51,720 bases of DNA from an uncultured Dorea sp. (lineage in GTDB: Bacteria; Bacillota; Clostridia; Lachnospirales; Lachnospiraceae): positions 1 to 51,720 of the forward strand of contig CAJUTH010000026.1 of NCBI GenBank assembly GCA_910589275.1, read 5' to 3'. Numbering within the stretch: position 1 is the first letter of the stretch; each line of letters starts with the position of its first letter. The notes beneath the pieces are model-generated. The model saw only the letters and a program-made list of their open reading frames with translations. It was not told where the DNA came from and did not search any database. This document shows positions 7,944 to 15,748 of the stretch, piece by piece. The position numbers and the translations under genes were made by a program.

Positions 7944-9386
7944 TCACTCCTTAATCTTCAGCTCTGAAAACCGGTACCCTTCCCTGTTCTCAAATTCCCG
8001 TCCTATGGTAATCTCCCTGCCGCTGTCCGCAATCTCTGCCGCATCCTGCCAGACAAAAAAAAGTTTCTCCAAATCCTCCATAGTTCTAACGGTATTCTCT
8101 GTTACTGTAAATACGCCGTCCTGTTCATTTTTTCTGCGAAACGCATCAATCTCCCGCCGGGTATAGAGCGGTTTCAGAATAAATTCGCCCAGTTCCCCCG
8201 TCTCCTCCGCCTGTTTCACTGACTGCGGATAAAATTCCCTTCTCTCACTGTTTTTCTTCCGATACAAACTCTGGTCCGTTACAATCTTAAACCGTTCGGT
8301 AATCCCCATCCTTCGTCCCAGTTCCTCAAGTATCGCATCCTTATTTTTACTCCGATTCAGCAGATTAATAAGAACCGCCGTCCGGTCTTCCTCCATCGCG
8401 CCTTCCATCAATATATAACGGATTCTTGCCGCCGCCCGGCTGGCAAATACCGTCTTCTGCTCAATCAATTTATTGTATCTGCGTTCTATCACATCAAACT
8501 GCCTCTCAATCATGCGGATAATATCCACCGCTTCCTCACACAACCGTGCTTCGCGCTCCAGCTTCCTAAGCTGCAGGGACAGGCCGTTATGCAGCAGTCT
8601 ATTTTCTTCTCCCTGTTCTTCTTTGATCTGAATCCTAAGCCGCTCCATCCCGTCTAGAAATTCCTGCTTTCTAGCCTCGTTTTCACTGAGATTCTGGTCA
8701 ATCAGCTCCTTCACAGCCTCCTTATAACGGTAGAAGCTGTCCGTGGTAGTAAGTATGGCATATTTTCTGCTGTCACTGTTATTGATTTCCTTTACCAGTA
8801 CCTCCTGAATGCCGAGAAAACTCTTTTGTCTGGACAGTTCGTCAAAATATCCCCGCATACCCTCCTGCATATTAGCCAGCAACTGCAGAAGGGAACGGGA
8901 AGTATTAAACGCGCTTTTTAAAATCTCATTATTCTTCTCTTTGTCCCCGCTGTAGGTATATAAATAGCTGTAAACTGCCAGTACACTCTCCCGCTCTCTG
9001 GTTGGTTCCTCATTATGCAAACGCGCAAACAACTCTACAAACATCTGGCTGTATTCCGGAAAGGAAACTACGTAACTGTCAAGTATTTCATCATAATCCC
9101 GCCTAAGCCATCCCCAGTCCTCTAGATGCTTCAAACAGACCGACGCCATATTAGCCTTGGTCAAAAGCTCGCCTTCCTCGTCAAACTGTTCTTCACTCCA
9201 ATCCAATGTCTGCGCTGCAATCCGCTCATTCATAATACTCCGGCACTCCCTCTCCGTAAGACCAAAAAGCGAATAAGAACGACCGGATTCCTCATAAATC
9301 GCAGTCAAAAACTGCTGGTAATAATCTATGTATTTGCTTGCAAAGAGCCTGTAAAACTCCTTCGGTATCTTACTGTTCAAATTCAT
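7944..9386 (-). CDS. jetA: JetA/MksF-like protein, Wadjet JetA family
   Basis: About 480 residues, predicted kleisin-like subunit of a MukBEF/Wadjet-type SMC complex. The N-terminal half is helical (KIPKEFYRLFASKYIDYYQQF at the start), the middle is coiled coil (about 230-320), and the C-terminal part is compact. Family call rests on this architecture and on its position before a DUF4194 gene and an SMC ATPase. The start is the ATG at 9386, six bases after GGGGAGG; a GTG two codons earlier falls too close to that site. It is the first gene of the three-gene unit. Confidence 0.82.
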   Translation of the reverse strand: MNLNSKIPKEFYRLFASKYIDYYQQFLTAIYEESGRSYSLFGLTERECRSIMNERIAAQTLDWSEEQFDEEGELLTKANMASVCLKHLEDWGWLRRDYDEILDSYVVSFPEYSQMFVELFARLHNEEPTRERESVLAVYSYLYTYSGDKEKNNEILKSAFNTSRSLLQLLANMQEGMRGYFDELSRQKSFLGIQEVLVKEINNSDSRKYAILTTTDSFYRYKEAVKELIDQNLSENEARKQEFLDGMERLRIQIKEEQGEENRLLHNGLSLQLRKLEREARLCEEAVDIIRMIERQFDVIERRYNKLIEQKTVFASRAAARIRYILMEGAMEEDRTAVLINLLNRSKNKDAILEELGRRMGITERFKIVTDQSLYRKKNSERREFYPQSVKQAEETGELGEFILKPLYTRREIDAFRRKNEQDGVFTVTENTVRTMEDLEKLFFVWQDAAEIADSGREITIGREFENREGYRFSELKIKE

Positions 9387-9514
9387 ATCCACCCTCCCCG
9401 GCTATCATAGCAATAAAGCCGTCTGCTTGTCTACCTTCATTTTGCATAAAGAAATAAAGAATGTGCATCCCCCGGAGGGCTTTTATGATATCGGGAACGA
9501 AGTTTCCTATATCA

Positions 9515-9556
9515 TTAAAAAACCTGCCAAGTAACACAAAAGTTTCTTTAGCAGGT
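9515..9556 (-). terminator. Rho-independent terminator ending the surface-fibre operon
   Basis: Read leftward, ACCTGCTAA (9556-9548) pairs with TTGGCAGGT (9530-9522), with one G-U pair, and is followed by a run of T (9521-9517). It lies about ten bases after the stop of the last sipW-like gene and closes the long leftward operon before jetA. Confidence 0.7.
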
Positions 9557-9565
9557 CTTACACTT

Positions 9566-10171
9566 TTATTTTACAAAGGGCTTTCCAATATACGGAATAT
9601 AGAAAAGCGCCTTCCCCTTCACCATACCATATGTAACGGCTTCTTCATCCTCTGTCTCATTGGCAGCGCCCTTTGTACGGAATGCATAGCTGCCGTTTCC
9701 GTCATAATTACTTATTACACTTACAATCTCATGTGTAATCAACACGCCGTCTCGGTTCGCGTAAGTAATTACATCGCCTGTCTGAAGCTTTTCTGCCGGC
9801 GCCTCATATGAAACAATTACGCTTCCCTTCGGGATTGCGTCCCCCATGCTTTCTGACATCATACAAAACAAATGTATATGAAAAAAGCCCAGATTCGTCA
9901 GAAGTAACGCCAGCGCCAAAAGCCCTATCACAAAACCTGCGGAAAAAAGCTTTGATTTCTTACGTTTTGAAGCAGGCTCCTCCATTAGAACCCGCTCCCG
10001 AACATCATCAGCTTCCTTCTGTTCCTGTATAGTTACTGCTTTTTCCTCTTTCTGCGTTAAATCTTTGGTCTCCTGCCTGTCCGGCTCCCGCTCCTCCCAT
10101 TCATCTGCATGGAATAGTTCCTCCGGACTTGGAAGCCCTCTGGAAAAACTATTGAATTCTCTCTCATCCAT
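9566..10171 (-). CDS. SipW-type signal peptidase I, long cytoplasmic N-terminus
   Basis: ER-type (SipW-like) signal peptidase of 201 residues. It has a charged, Glu/Lys-rich 72-residue N-terminal extension, then one membrane segment (about 76-97), then the catalytic region. The nucleophile lies in SESMGDAIPKG (Ser108) and the general base is a histidine in VLITHEIV (His147) rather than lysine, which is the SipW hallmark. It ends soon after YIPYIGKPF, without the usual C-terminal membrane helix. It is the last gene of the surface-fibre operon, 23 bases after the cell-wall hydrolase gene, and is the second SipW in it. Likely clients are the TasA-like proteins at 16506-17800, by context. Confidence 0.85.
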   Translation of the reverse strand: MDEREFNSFSRGLPSPEELFHADEWEEREPDRQETKDLTQKEEKAVTIQEQKEADDVRERVLMEEPASKRKKSKLFSAGFVIGLLALALLLTNLGFFHIHLFCMMSESMGDAIPKGSVIVSYEAPAEKLQTGDVITYANRDGVLITHEIVSVISNYDGNGSYAFRTKGAANETEDEEAVTYGMVKGKALFYIPYIGKPFVK

Positions 10172-10194
10172 ATATTATGACCTTTTCCTCTGAT

Positions 10195-11823
10195 CTACTG
10201 AATATTCAAATATAATGACGGGTCAACCGCTTCACCATCCTTCTCCACCTGAAAATGAAGGTGATTCCCCGTGGAATTTCCGGTATTTCCGCTCAACCCT
10301 ATCTGCTGCCCTTTTTCTACCTTATCTCCGGTTTCCACATATATTTTAGCATGATGCATATATTTTGTCACTAGTCCATTCTCATGGGCAATTACAATAT
10401 AATTGCCTTCCGCCCCGCCAGAACCTGCATAAACTACAGTTCCTTCCTGCGCTGCATAGGTGGGTAAATTATATATGCCGGTTCCCATGTCAATCCCCTT
10501 ATGAAAAGTAGTCGCCCCAGCTATCGGAGCCGTCCTATATCCAAAACTGCTTGTCAGTACGGCGCCCGGACATGGATTGACAAACGTTCCCAGCAGATCG
10601 CTGAATTCATCCACGGTCATCTTATCCAGCCGGTATAAATCGTACTGTTCCATCTGCCGAATCAAATCTCGCCCATAGGTCAAGTTTGTTGCCCAGCGCT
10701 TTCCAATCTTCATAGCAAAGGTATTTGCATCCTTTACTCCATAAGTCAGGTCGCTGTACACCTCTTCCAAAAGTTCCGCCCTGTCCTCAATACATTCCGT
10801 ATAGGTATGATATACCCGGAACCCGGCCGTAATACGGTACACAGAGCCATCCGGATCCTGTTCGCCCGTATCCATACCGACAGTTCCCGCCGGTCCCCTG
10901 CCCTTAATTCCAAAAAGATTATTATATTGGAAGGCCAGATAAGATAGGCCCTGCCCCTTACTGCCCTCCGGCCCGTATTTCCCAAATCCAGATTCTTGGA
11001 TAACCTGCGCAATAGTTACAGACGCCGGATATCCAGTCTCATCCTGACATTTGAGCGCGCCCACAACCATCTCTGTCGTAATGAATTTCGGCAGCCCTTC
11101 TATCGGCATATCCACATTATACTTAATCTTTTCTCTGTTATCTATAAACTCTGACGATGGTGTAAAAACGCCAAACAAGTAGGAATAATCGGCCTTATTC
11201 CCTTCAACAGGACTAGTCTCCTTTTCAAACTCCTTTGTTTCTCCCCTGAGGTCCGTGTCAATATCTTCCTTTTTTTCAGCCGTATCTTGTGATTCCCATC
11301 CGCCAGACGGCGATGCAGCGTCTTCCGGCTGTTCCGGAGACGACGGTTCTTCCTCCGGCTCCGGCTGGGGCTCTGGATTTTCTCCTGGTACTGGCTGTAC
11401 TTCAGGCTCTGAATCCACTCCTGGTTCCGGCTCTGGCTCCACCTCCGGCTCTGAATCTGCTCCTGGTTCCGGCCCTGGCTCCACCTCCGGCTCTGAATCC
11501 GCTCCTGGTTCCGGCTCCACTTCTGGTACTGATGGTTCTGGTACCGGTTCTTCTCCCGGTTCTGGCTGTATCTCCGGCTCCGGCTCTGGATCCACTTCCG
11601 GTACCGGCTCTGGCTGTACCTCTGGTACCACCTCAGGCGCCGGCTGTACTTCCGGCTCTGACTGCGACTGTTCCGGTCCTTCCTCTGGGGATTCCCTGTT
11701 TTCTTCTGTCTTCTCTTCCTCTTCCTGCTGCGTATCCTCTTCCATGCCAAATGTTCCCTGTATTTCCGCTGCCAGCAAACAGGTACTAATTCCAAGAACC
11801 ACTAATACTTTCTGCAATTTCAT
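10195..11823 (-). CDS. Secreted GH73 glucosaminidase + M23 endopeptidase with Pro/Glu repeat stalk
   Basis: Bifunctional peptidoglycan hydrolase of 542 residues. Residues 1-26 are a signal peptide. Residues about 54-165 are an acidic low-complexity stalk of PEPE/PEVEPEP-type repeats. Residues about 240-400 are a GH73 endo-beta-N-acetylglucosaminidase domain, with the likely catalytic Glu277 in VIQESGFGKYG. The C-terminus (about 420-540) is an M23/LytM metallopeptidase with zinc ligands in FHKGIDMG and HLHFQV. The stalk may span the wall. It sits inside the fibre operon, so local wall remodelling during fibre assembly is a reasonable inference. The Pro/Glu repeat is DNA-repetitive and could vary in length between strains. 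Confidence 0.92.
   Translation of the reverse strand: MKLQKVLVVLGISTCLLAAEIQGTFGMEEDTQQEEEEKTEENRESPEEGPEQSQSEPEVQPAPEVVPEVQPEPVPEVDPEPEPEIQPEPGEEPVPEPSVPEVEPEPGADSEPEVEPGPEPGADSEPEVEPEPEPGVDSEPEVQPVPGENPEPQPEPEEEPSSPEQPEDAASPSGGWESQDTAEKKEDIDTDLRGETKEFEKETSPVEGNKADYSYLFGVFTPSSEFIDNREKIKYNVDMPIEGLPKFITTEMVVGALKCQDETGYPASVTIAQVIQESGFGKYGPEGSKGQGLSYLAFQYNNLFGIKGRGPAGTVGMDTGEQDPDGSVYRITAGFRVYHTYTECIEDRAELLEEVYSDLTYGVKDANTFAMKIGKRWATNLTYGRDLIRQMEQYDLYRLDKMTVDEFSDLLGTFVNPCPGAVLTSSFGYRTAPIAGATTFHKGIDMGTGIYNLPTYAAQEGTVVYAGSGGAEGNYIVIAHENGLVTKYMHHAKIYVETGDKVEKGQQIGLSGNTGNSTGNHLHFQVEKDGEAVDPSLYLNIQ
11329..11664 (-). repeat. Degenerate tandem repeat encoding the Pro/Glu stalk
   Basis: The DNA repeats TCTGGCTCC/TCCGGCTCTG-like units many times, with one longer unit (encoding PGADSEPEVEP) present in three near-identical copies. 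The protein frame stays open. The same repetition also keeps other frames open on both strands, which explains long spurious Ser/Gly-rich and Arg/Ser-rich frames here. Confidence 0.85.
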
Positions 11824-11842
11824 AACTGAGTGAACTCCTTCT

Positions 11843-12523
11843 TTAGTTCTTCCGTTTGATTCTCTTCCTCATATTTTCACGAACATATTGTTCGAGCTTT
11901 GAAACCGGAACTCTCCCTTTATTCTTAAAGAATTCTTCATATAGCCATTGCTGTTTTTCTACCTTATCTTCCAACTTTGCTACTATTTCCTGCTTCTCAA
12001 GAATCATCTGATTTTTCTGTTCTAACTGTACTTCCAATGCGCCGACCCGTTCATTCTGCTTGTCCAGCTCTTCTTCGAGTTTCTCGAAGTCCTCCTGAAG
12101 ACAAAGTATTGACTCCTTTTCCTTTCGCAGAATGTTCTCCTGTCTTCTAATGACCTCTCCCCTTGAACGAATTGTCTCCTTCTGAACATCCATCACATTC
12201 TTATTCGTCTTAATTTCATTTTTCTGCTGCTCAATAATCTTCTCCTGATCTTTACTTCGCTCCCATAACGTCTTATAACAATCCTCCGCCTCTAAAAGCT
12301 TCTCCGCCTGTTTCTTATTCATTGCCTGCGCTGTTCCCAAATCCTTGCGAAGATTTTCAATCTCTGCCTGAAGCTCTTCAATAAATGCATCTACACTTTT
12401 TTTATTATATCCGCCTAACAAACTGCCGCTGATTTTTCCTTCCATTTCACCCATTAATGAATTCATCCTTTCGTACGACTTTTCATCAATGTTACTCTTT
12501 ATTAAATAATTTGTCAATTCCAA
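11843..12523 (-). CDS. DivIVA-like coiled-coil protein
   Basis: Up to 226 residues. Near residue 35 it has GSLLGGYNKKSVDAFIEEL, close to the N-terminal membrane-curvature motif region of DivIVA/GpsB proteins (G-Y-x-x-x-x-V-D-x-F). Then comes continuous coiled coil to about residue 200 and a basic tail (RENMRKRIKRKN). The longest frame starts with TTG at 12523, overlapping the preceding gene by 10 bases. ATG codons at 12466 and 12454 are alternatives, and the latter has AAAGGA 11 bases upstream. By family it may mark a pole or septum and place the surface-fibre machinery; that role is inference. Confidence 0.6.
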   Translation of the reverse strand: MELTNYLIKSNIDEKSYERMNSLMGEMEGKISGSLLGGYNKKSVDAFIEELQAEIENLRKDLGTAQAMNKKQAEKLLEAEDCYKTLWERSKDQEKIIEQQKNEIKTNKNVMDVQKETIRSRGEVIRRQENILRKEKESILCLQEDFEKLEEELDKQNERVGALEVQLEQKNQMILEKQEIVAKLEDKVEKQQWLYEEFFKNKGRVPVSKLEQYVRENMRKRIKRKN

Positions 12524-12993
12524 CTCTTTCCATCTGAAGCATCATCCTGCTTACTTACAGTATCCAGCGCGCTTGCTATCAGTTTAATCATTTCCCACAC
12601 CGACCGGAACGAAAGTGTCTTATTCTTATCCATCCACGTAATCCTGCCCTGCCAACTGCTATTCTGCCTGTGCTGTACGCGTATAATAAACGTACCCAGA
12701 TCCCCGTGTTTGTTTAACAGTTCCTTATCGCTCATGATTCTCTCCCTTTCTATCTTAAAATCCTTTTCCTCTCTCTTCTCCTGAAATGTCCGTTCATCGT
12801 TAGACGGATAGGGAAACTCTATAGAATTATAAAATTCATCCAGTGCAAACAATAACTGCTCAATACAGCAGACCTTTATTACTCCCTTATTGTATGCATG
12901 ATAAACCCGGCCCTTGAAGAAATTGTCTTCATTAGAATCGATGCACAAAACAACTCCATTTACGGCTCCTATATACCACTGAGATCTTTCCAT
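12514..12993 (-). CDS. Unknown conserved protein in the surface-fibre operon
   Basis: I do not recognise a family. The product has 159 residues, no signal peptide and no membrane segment. The N-terminal part is beta-rich and begins MERSQWYIGAVNGVVLCID. The middle is charged, and the C-terminal part has TFIIRVQHRQNSSWQGRITWMD followed by a helix, suggesting a small beta-barrel ligand-binding fold, possibly PilZ-like. The ATG at 12993 overlaps the end of the BTAD regulator gene by 25 bases and has GGCGGAAG just upstream. A TTG seven codons earlier is less likely. Tight coupling to the regulator suggests a partner or modulator, but nothing in the sequence proves it. Confidence 0.6.
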   Translation of the reverse strand: MERSQWYIGAVNGVVLCIDSNEDNFFKGRVYHAYNKGVIKVCCIEQLLFALDEFYNSIEFPYPSNDERTFQEKREEKDFKIERERIMSDKELLNKHGDLGTFIIRVQHRQNSSWQGRITWMDKNKTLSFRSVWEMIKLIASALDTVSKQDDASDGKSWN

Positions 12994-14219
12994 GTACTTC
13001 CGCCCTCTTCGCAAGCCCTGCAGATTACACTATTTACATGATATGAAATCCCAGTTCGCTGCCTTCCTACAAGAAACCTTCCGTTAATTCTTTTCTGGAT
13101 AACATTACAATTTTCACGTGTCGTATTAATCAGCAATACCAGATATTGTCCTTTCCCATATCTGGTAATTGCATCGCTTCGCCGTACCGAACAGCGGATT
13201 GCTTCACCCAGCCTCTGCGACAGCTCCTCCAATACTGCTCCGTCTTTCATTGGATTCCCTTTGCTGTCCACAACAGTACAAAGCATTAAATATACCGACT
13301 GCCCGCCTCTGTCCATAATGCGTTCCACGGCATGATAGATACCCTGAAACACCGGATAAGCACAGATATATCCTCCCTCTGTTTCTTTTTCGTCCTCCAT
13401 AAGCATTGTCTGTATAGAATCTAAACCTGCATAACCATGGCGGATCTGAGTACCCAGCGTATGAAGCAATTCCATCAGACGTTGTGACGGATGAAGTCCC
13501 TGTTCCTGAAAGTATAGTTCCATCGTACTTTCATAAAGCTTTATCGCGTCTTCATCGCGTCCCTGAAACACCAGTGCTTCCATCGTGACTGTCTCCCAGT
13601 CCGCCAATGGATCGAGCTTTGCCGCATACAATCCCAGCTTTTCCATCTGCGGATAATCTTGAACCGCCCTGAGCAGAGAAACCGCTTTTTCTACACAATC
13701 ACAGAATATCTCCCGGTATCTCCTTGCCTCCTGTGCTGCCCAGAGGATGCCCGTCTGAGTGCCAAGAAATTCTCCGGTGTAAAGATAACAGCCTTCCATG
13801 TATAATCTGAGCCTGCTCTCCGGATCACTTTCTTTTTCCGCCGCCTCATACACCTGCTCAAATTCCCATGCGTCTTCCGAAACAGGAATCTGTTCCGTCC
13901 AGCAAAACATTCCATCCCGCTGTTCAATATAATTAACATTAGGAAGCCCCGCCGCTTTCAATTTTTTCTTCGCATTATAAATCACGCTGCGCATTGCATG
14001 ATGAATATCTGTTACATCTCTGTCGCCAAAAAGAATCTGCTCCATCCTATCGCGGCTGACTCCCCGCTTTCTATTATGCAGAAGCACCTGCATCAGATAG
14101 GCAAACTGTGTCTCTCCGGATTTGGAGCTCCCTATAATCGTATGATTATTCCAGACCATAGAGAATTTACCAAACATCTGCACACGCAGTATATTTTCCT
14201 CTTCACCCTTTGTCCTCAT
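12969..14219 (-). CDS. BTAD/SARP-like transcriptional regulator with degenerate GGDEF-like C-terminus
   Basis: The product has 416 residues. Residues about 10-105 form an OmpR-type winged helix (LRVQMFGKFSMVWNNHTI; MRSVIYNAKKKLK). Residues about 115-265 are a bacterial transcriptional activator domain of TPR-like helices. Residues about 290-405 look like a diguanylate-cyclase fold: CSVRRSDAITRYGKGQYLVLL has the R-x-D...RYGGDEF layout, but GKGQY replaces GGDEF, so catalysis is unlikely and the domain may bind a nucleotide or a partner. The ATG at 14219 has GGAGG seven bases upstream. It lies inside the operon, 18 bases after sipW, and is the obvious candidate regulator of the fibre genes. Confidence 0.85.
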   Translation of the reverse strand: MRTKGEEENILRVQMFGKFSMVWNNHTIIGSSKSGETQFAYLMQVLLHNRKRGVSRDRMEQILFGDRDVTDIHHAMRSVIYNAKKKLKAAGLPNVNYIEQRDGMFCWTEQIPVSEDAWEFEQVYEAAEKESDPESRLRLYMEGCYLYTGEFLGTQTGILWAAQEARRYREIFCDCVEKAVSLLRAVQDYPQMEKLGLYAAKLDPLADWETVTMEALVFQGRDEDAIKLYESTMELYFQEQGLHPSQRLMELLHTLGTQIRHGYAGLDSIQTMLMEDEKETEGGYICAYPVFQGIYHAVERIMDRGGQSVYLMLCTVVDSKGNPMKDGAVLEELSQRLGEAIRCSVRRSDAITRYGKGQYLVLLINTTRENCNVIQKRINGRFLVGRQRTGISYHVNSVICRACEEGGSTWKDLSGI

Positions 14220-14237
14220 TGTCTATCCTCCGCGTTG

Positions 14238-14798
14238 TTAGTATCTATTTATCCCTATCCTCTCCTGATTATCTCTTTCCCGCAATCTGGATGCAAGGAT
14301 GTTAAACATTGCCCCGCAGACTGCAAAGCAAATTGCGTATATCTTTCCCACATTACTTGTATATAAAACCAGCATCTTTCCCAGCAGCGGATAATGCGCC
14401 TTTACACGCCCGATCACGGAAGCATAGGGAACGCTGTTCACGTCTGCCTTTTCATTTGCATCGCCTTTGGTAATAAATTCTCCCTCCACAATCTGGTTAT
14501 CCGCCACACGGTGGACTACTACGGAATCTCCTCTGTCAAATGCAATAATCTCTCCCTCCGAAATTGACTCCGGCGGCGCGGCTTCCACATAAATGACGCT
14601 TCCCACCGGAATCTCTGGTTCCATACTGCCGCTGACTACATGATATATCTCATATCCTAGGAGCTTCGGCACCGTAACCGGCAGGCAGGTTGCTATAACG
14701 CTGATCAGAATTAAAATACCGGCAGCATTACAGAACGCCGCCGCTAGACGCCTGCCTCCTGTTCTATGCTGTCCGGATGATAATGATTTATTTCGCAT
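14238..14798 (-). CDS. sipW: SipW-type signal peptidase I
   Basis: ER-type signal peptidase of 186 residues with an N-terminal membrane segment (about 22-48), nucleophile Ser58 in SGSMEPEIPVGS, base His96 in VVVHRV, and a C-terminal membrane segment (about 145-170). In Bacillus the SipW enzyme processes TasA and TapA. Here two TasA-type proteins are encoded just upstream in the same operon. The ATG at 14798 overlaps the stop of the preceding surface-protein gene by 11 bases, so expression is coupled. Confidence 0.92.
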   Translation of the reverse strand: MRNKSLSSGQHRTGGRRLAAAFCNAAGILILISVIATCLPVTVPKLLGYEIYHVVSGSMEPEIPVGSVIYVEAAPPESISEGEIIAFDRGDSVVVHRVADNQIVEGEFITKGDANEKADVNSVPYASVIGRVKAHYPLLGKMLVLYTSNVGKIYAICFAVCGAMFNILASRLRERDNQERIGINRY

Positions 14799-15747
14799 TT
14801 TTCGTTTTCCTCTTCCTTCGCTCTAGCAGAAGTACAATTCCAACTATACATAAGACTGCGATTGATGGGATTCCCGCCTTTGCTGCAGCCGGGATGTCCA
14901 GCAGAAGTCTTGCGAAATCCTGAATTTCTCCAGAAGCCTCTTCACCGTCCAGCCCCATGTTACTAAGCGGTGTTTCTTCATCGTCAATAGATAACAAATC
15001 CTCCGGCGTTACGCCGTCTGCCTGTGCCGCAGCCTCTGTCGCCGCCGTCTGTGCCGCAGCTTCCGCCAGCCCATCTGTCTGTCCTCCCGCAGTTTCTCCC
15101 ACCGTCCCGCGCGTAGCCGAGCCCCGTGCCGCCTCGGCTGCCTGCTGCGCCGCTTCCGCCGCCTCTCTGCTCACCGGATTATAAACAAATGTAAATACAT
15201 TTGATGCCGAGTCTTCCTTCAAGGTTCCTGTCAAATTATACGCCTGCGGCAGGTAATTTTCAATATAGAGAAACGCTATCACAGGCTGGTCTCCTATATT
15301 GCCATAATAGGTTTCAGCAGACGCCAGTTCATTTCCAGCCGCGTCTTCATACCTGACTGTATATTCCACGGAACTTCCCAGTGCGCCGTAGGAAACTACG
15401 TAATCCCTGTCTCCGGTCACCGTAATTGACGTCTTTATGTCGCCAGTACCAGCCCTTGCTTTCGCCTCTATCACCGTACTTGTATCTGTACCACACTCGC
15501 GGATTCCCTTTACATAGTACTTGCTTTTGTCCTCTACATGGACTCTTCTGTTATAATCAAAGGTCAACTCCGTCCCATATTCCTGATTATCGTAAATAAT
15601 AACCTCACTGCCGTCAATTGTTCCCCGATCGCCGGCAAATATACGGATCTGATACCCATATTTCTCTTTCGCATCAGCAGGAAATGGCAGCGCACATCCC
15701 AGACAAAAAACCAGCAATGTAATAATTGCCTTTTTCATATCCTTCAT
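14788..15747 (-). CDS. Membrane-anchored surface protein with MucBP-like domain
   Basis: From the ATG at 15747 the product has 319 residues. It has a signal peptide (about 1-26, ending FPADA), a beta-rich ectodomain, a MucBP-like unit (VEYTVRYEDAAGNELA to FTFVYNP), an Ala/Glu/Thr-rich low-complexity linker, and a C-terminal membrane segment followed by ERRKRKTKNAK. No sortase motif is obvious, so it is probably held by the membrane helix. The start follows the upstream stop codon by one base. The frame is open 19 residues further, but those bases encode the preceding protein. In the fibre context it may be a basal or accessory component; this is inference. Confidence 0.8.
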   Translation of the reverse strand: MKDMKKAIITLLVFCLGCALPFPADAKEKYGYQIRIFAGDRGTIDGSEVIIYDNQEYGTELTFDYNRRVHVEDKSKYYVKGIRECGTDTSTVIEAKARAGTGDIKTSITVTGDRDYVVSYGALGSSVEYTVRYEDAAGNELASAETYYGNIGDQPVIAFLYIENYLPQAYNLTGTLKEDSASNVFTFVYNPVSREAAEAAQQAAEAARGSATRGTVGETAGGQTDGLAEAAAQTAATEAAAQADGVTPEDLLSIDDEETPLSNMGLDGEEASGEIQDFARLLLDIPAAAKAGIPSIAVLCIVGIVLLLERRKRKTKNAK

Positions 15748-15748
15748 C

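Noticed and set aside
9393..9433. TAGACA-18-TATGAT promoter for jetA
   Set aside because: The predicted start of transcription would fall on the ribosome binding site, leaving no usable leader; too weak to list.
11142..11833. Long Ser/Gly-rich, Arg/Ser-rich and Pro/Leu-rich open frames overlapping the wall hydrolase gene on both strands
   Set aside because: They result from the repetitive Pro/Glu-coding DNA, lack ribosome binding sites, and the hydrolase frame has clear domains.
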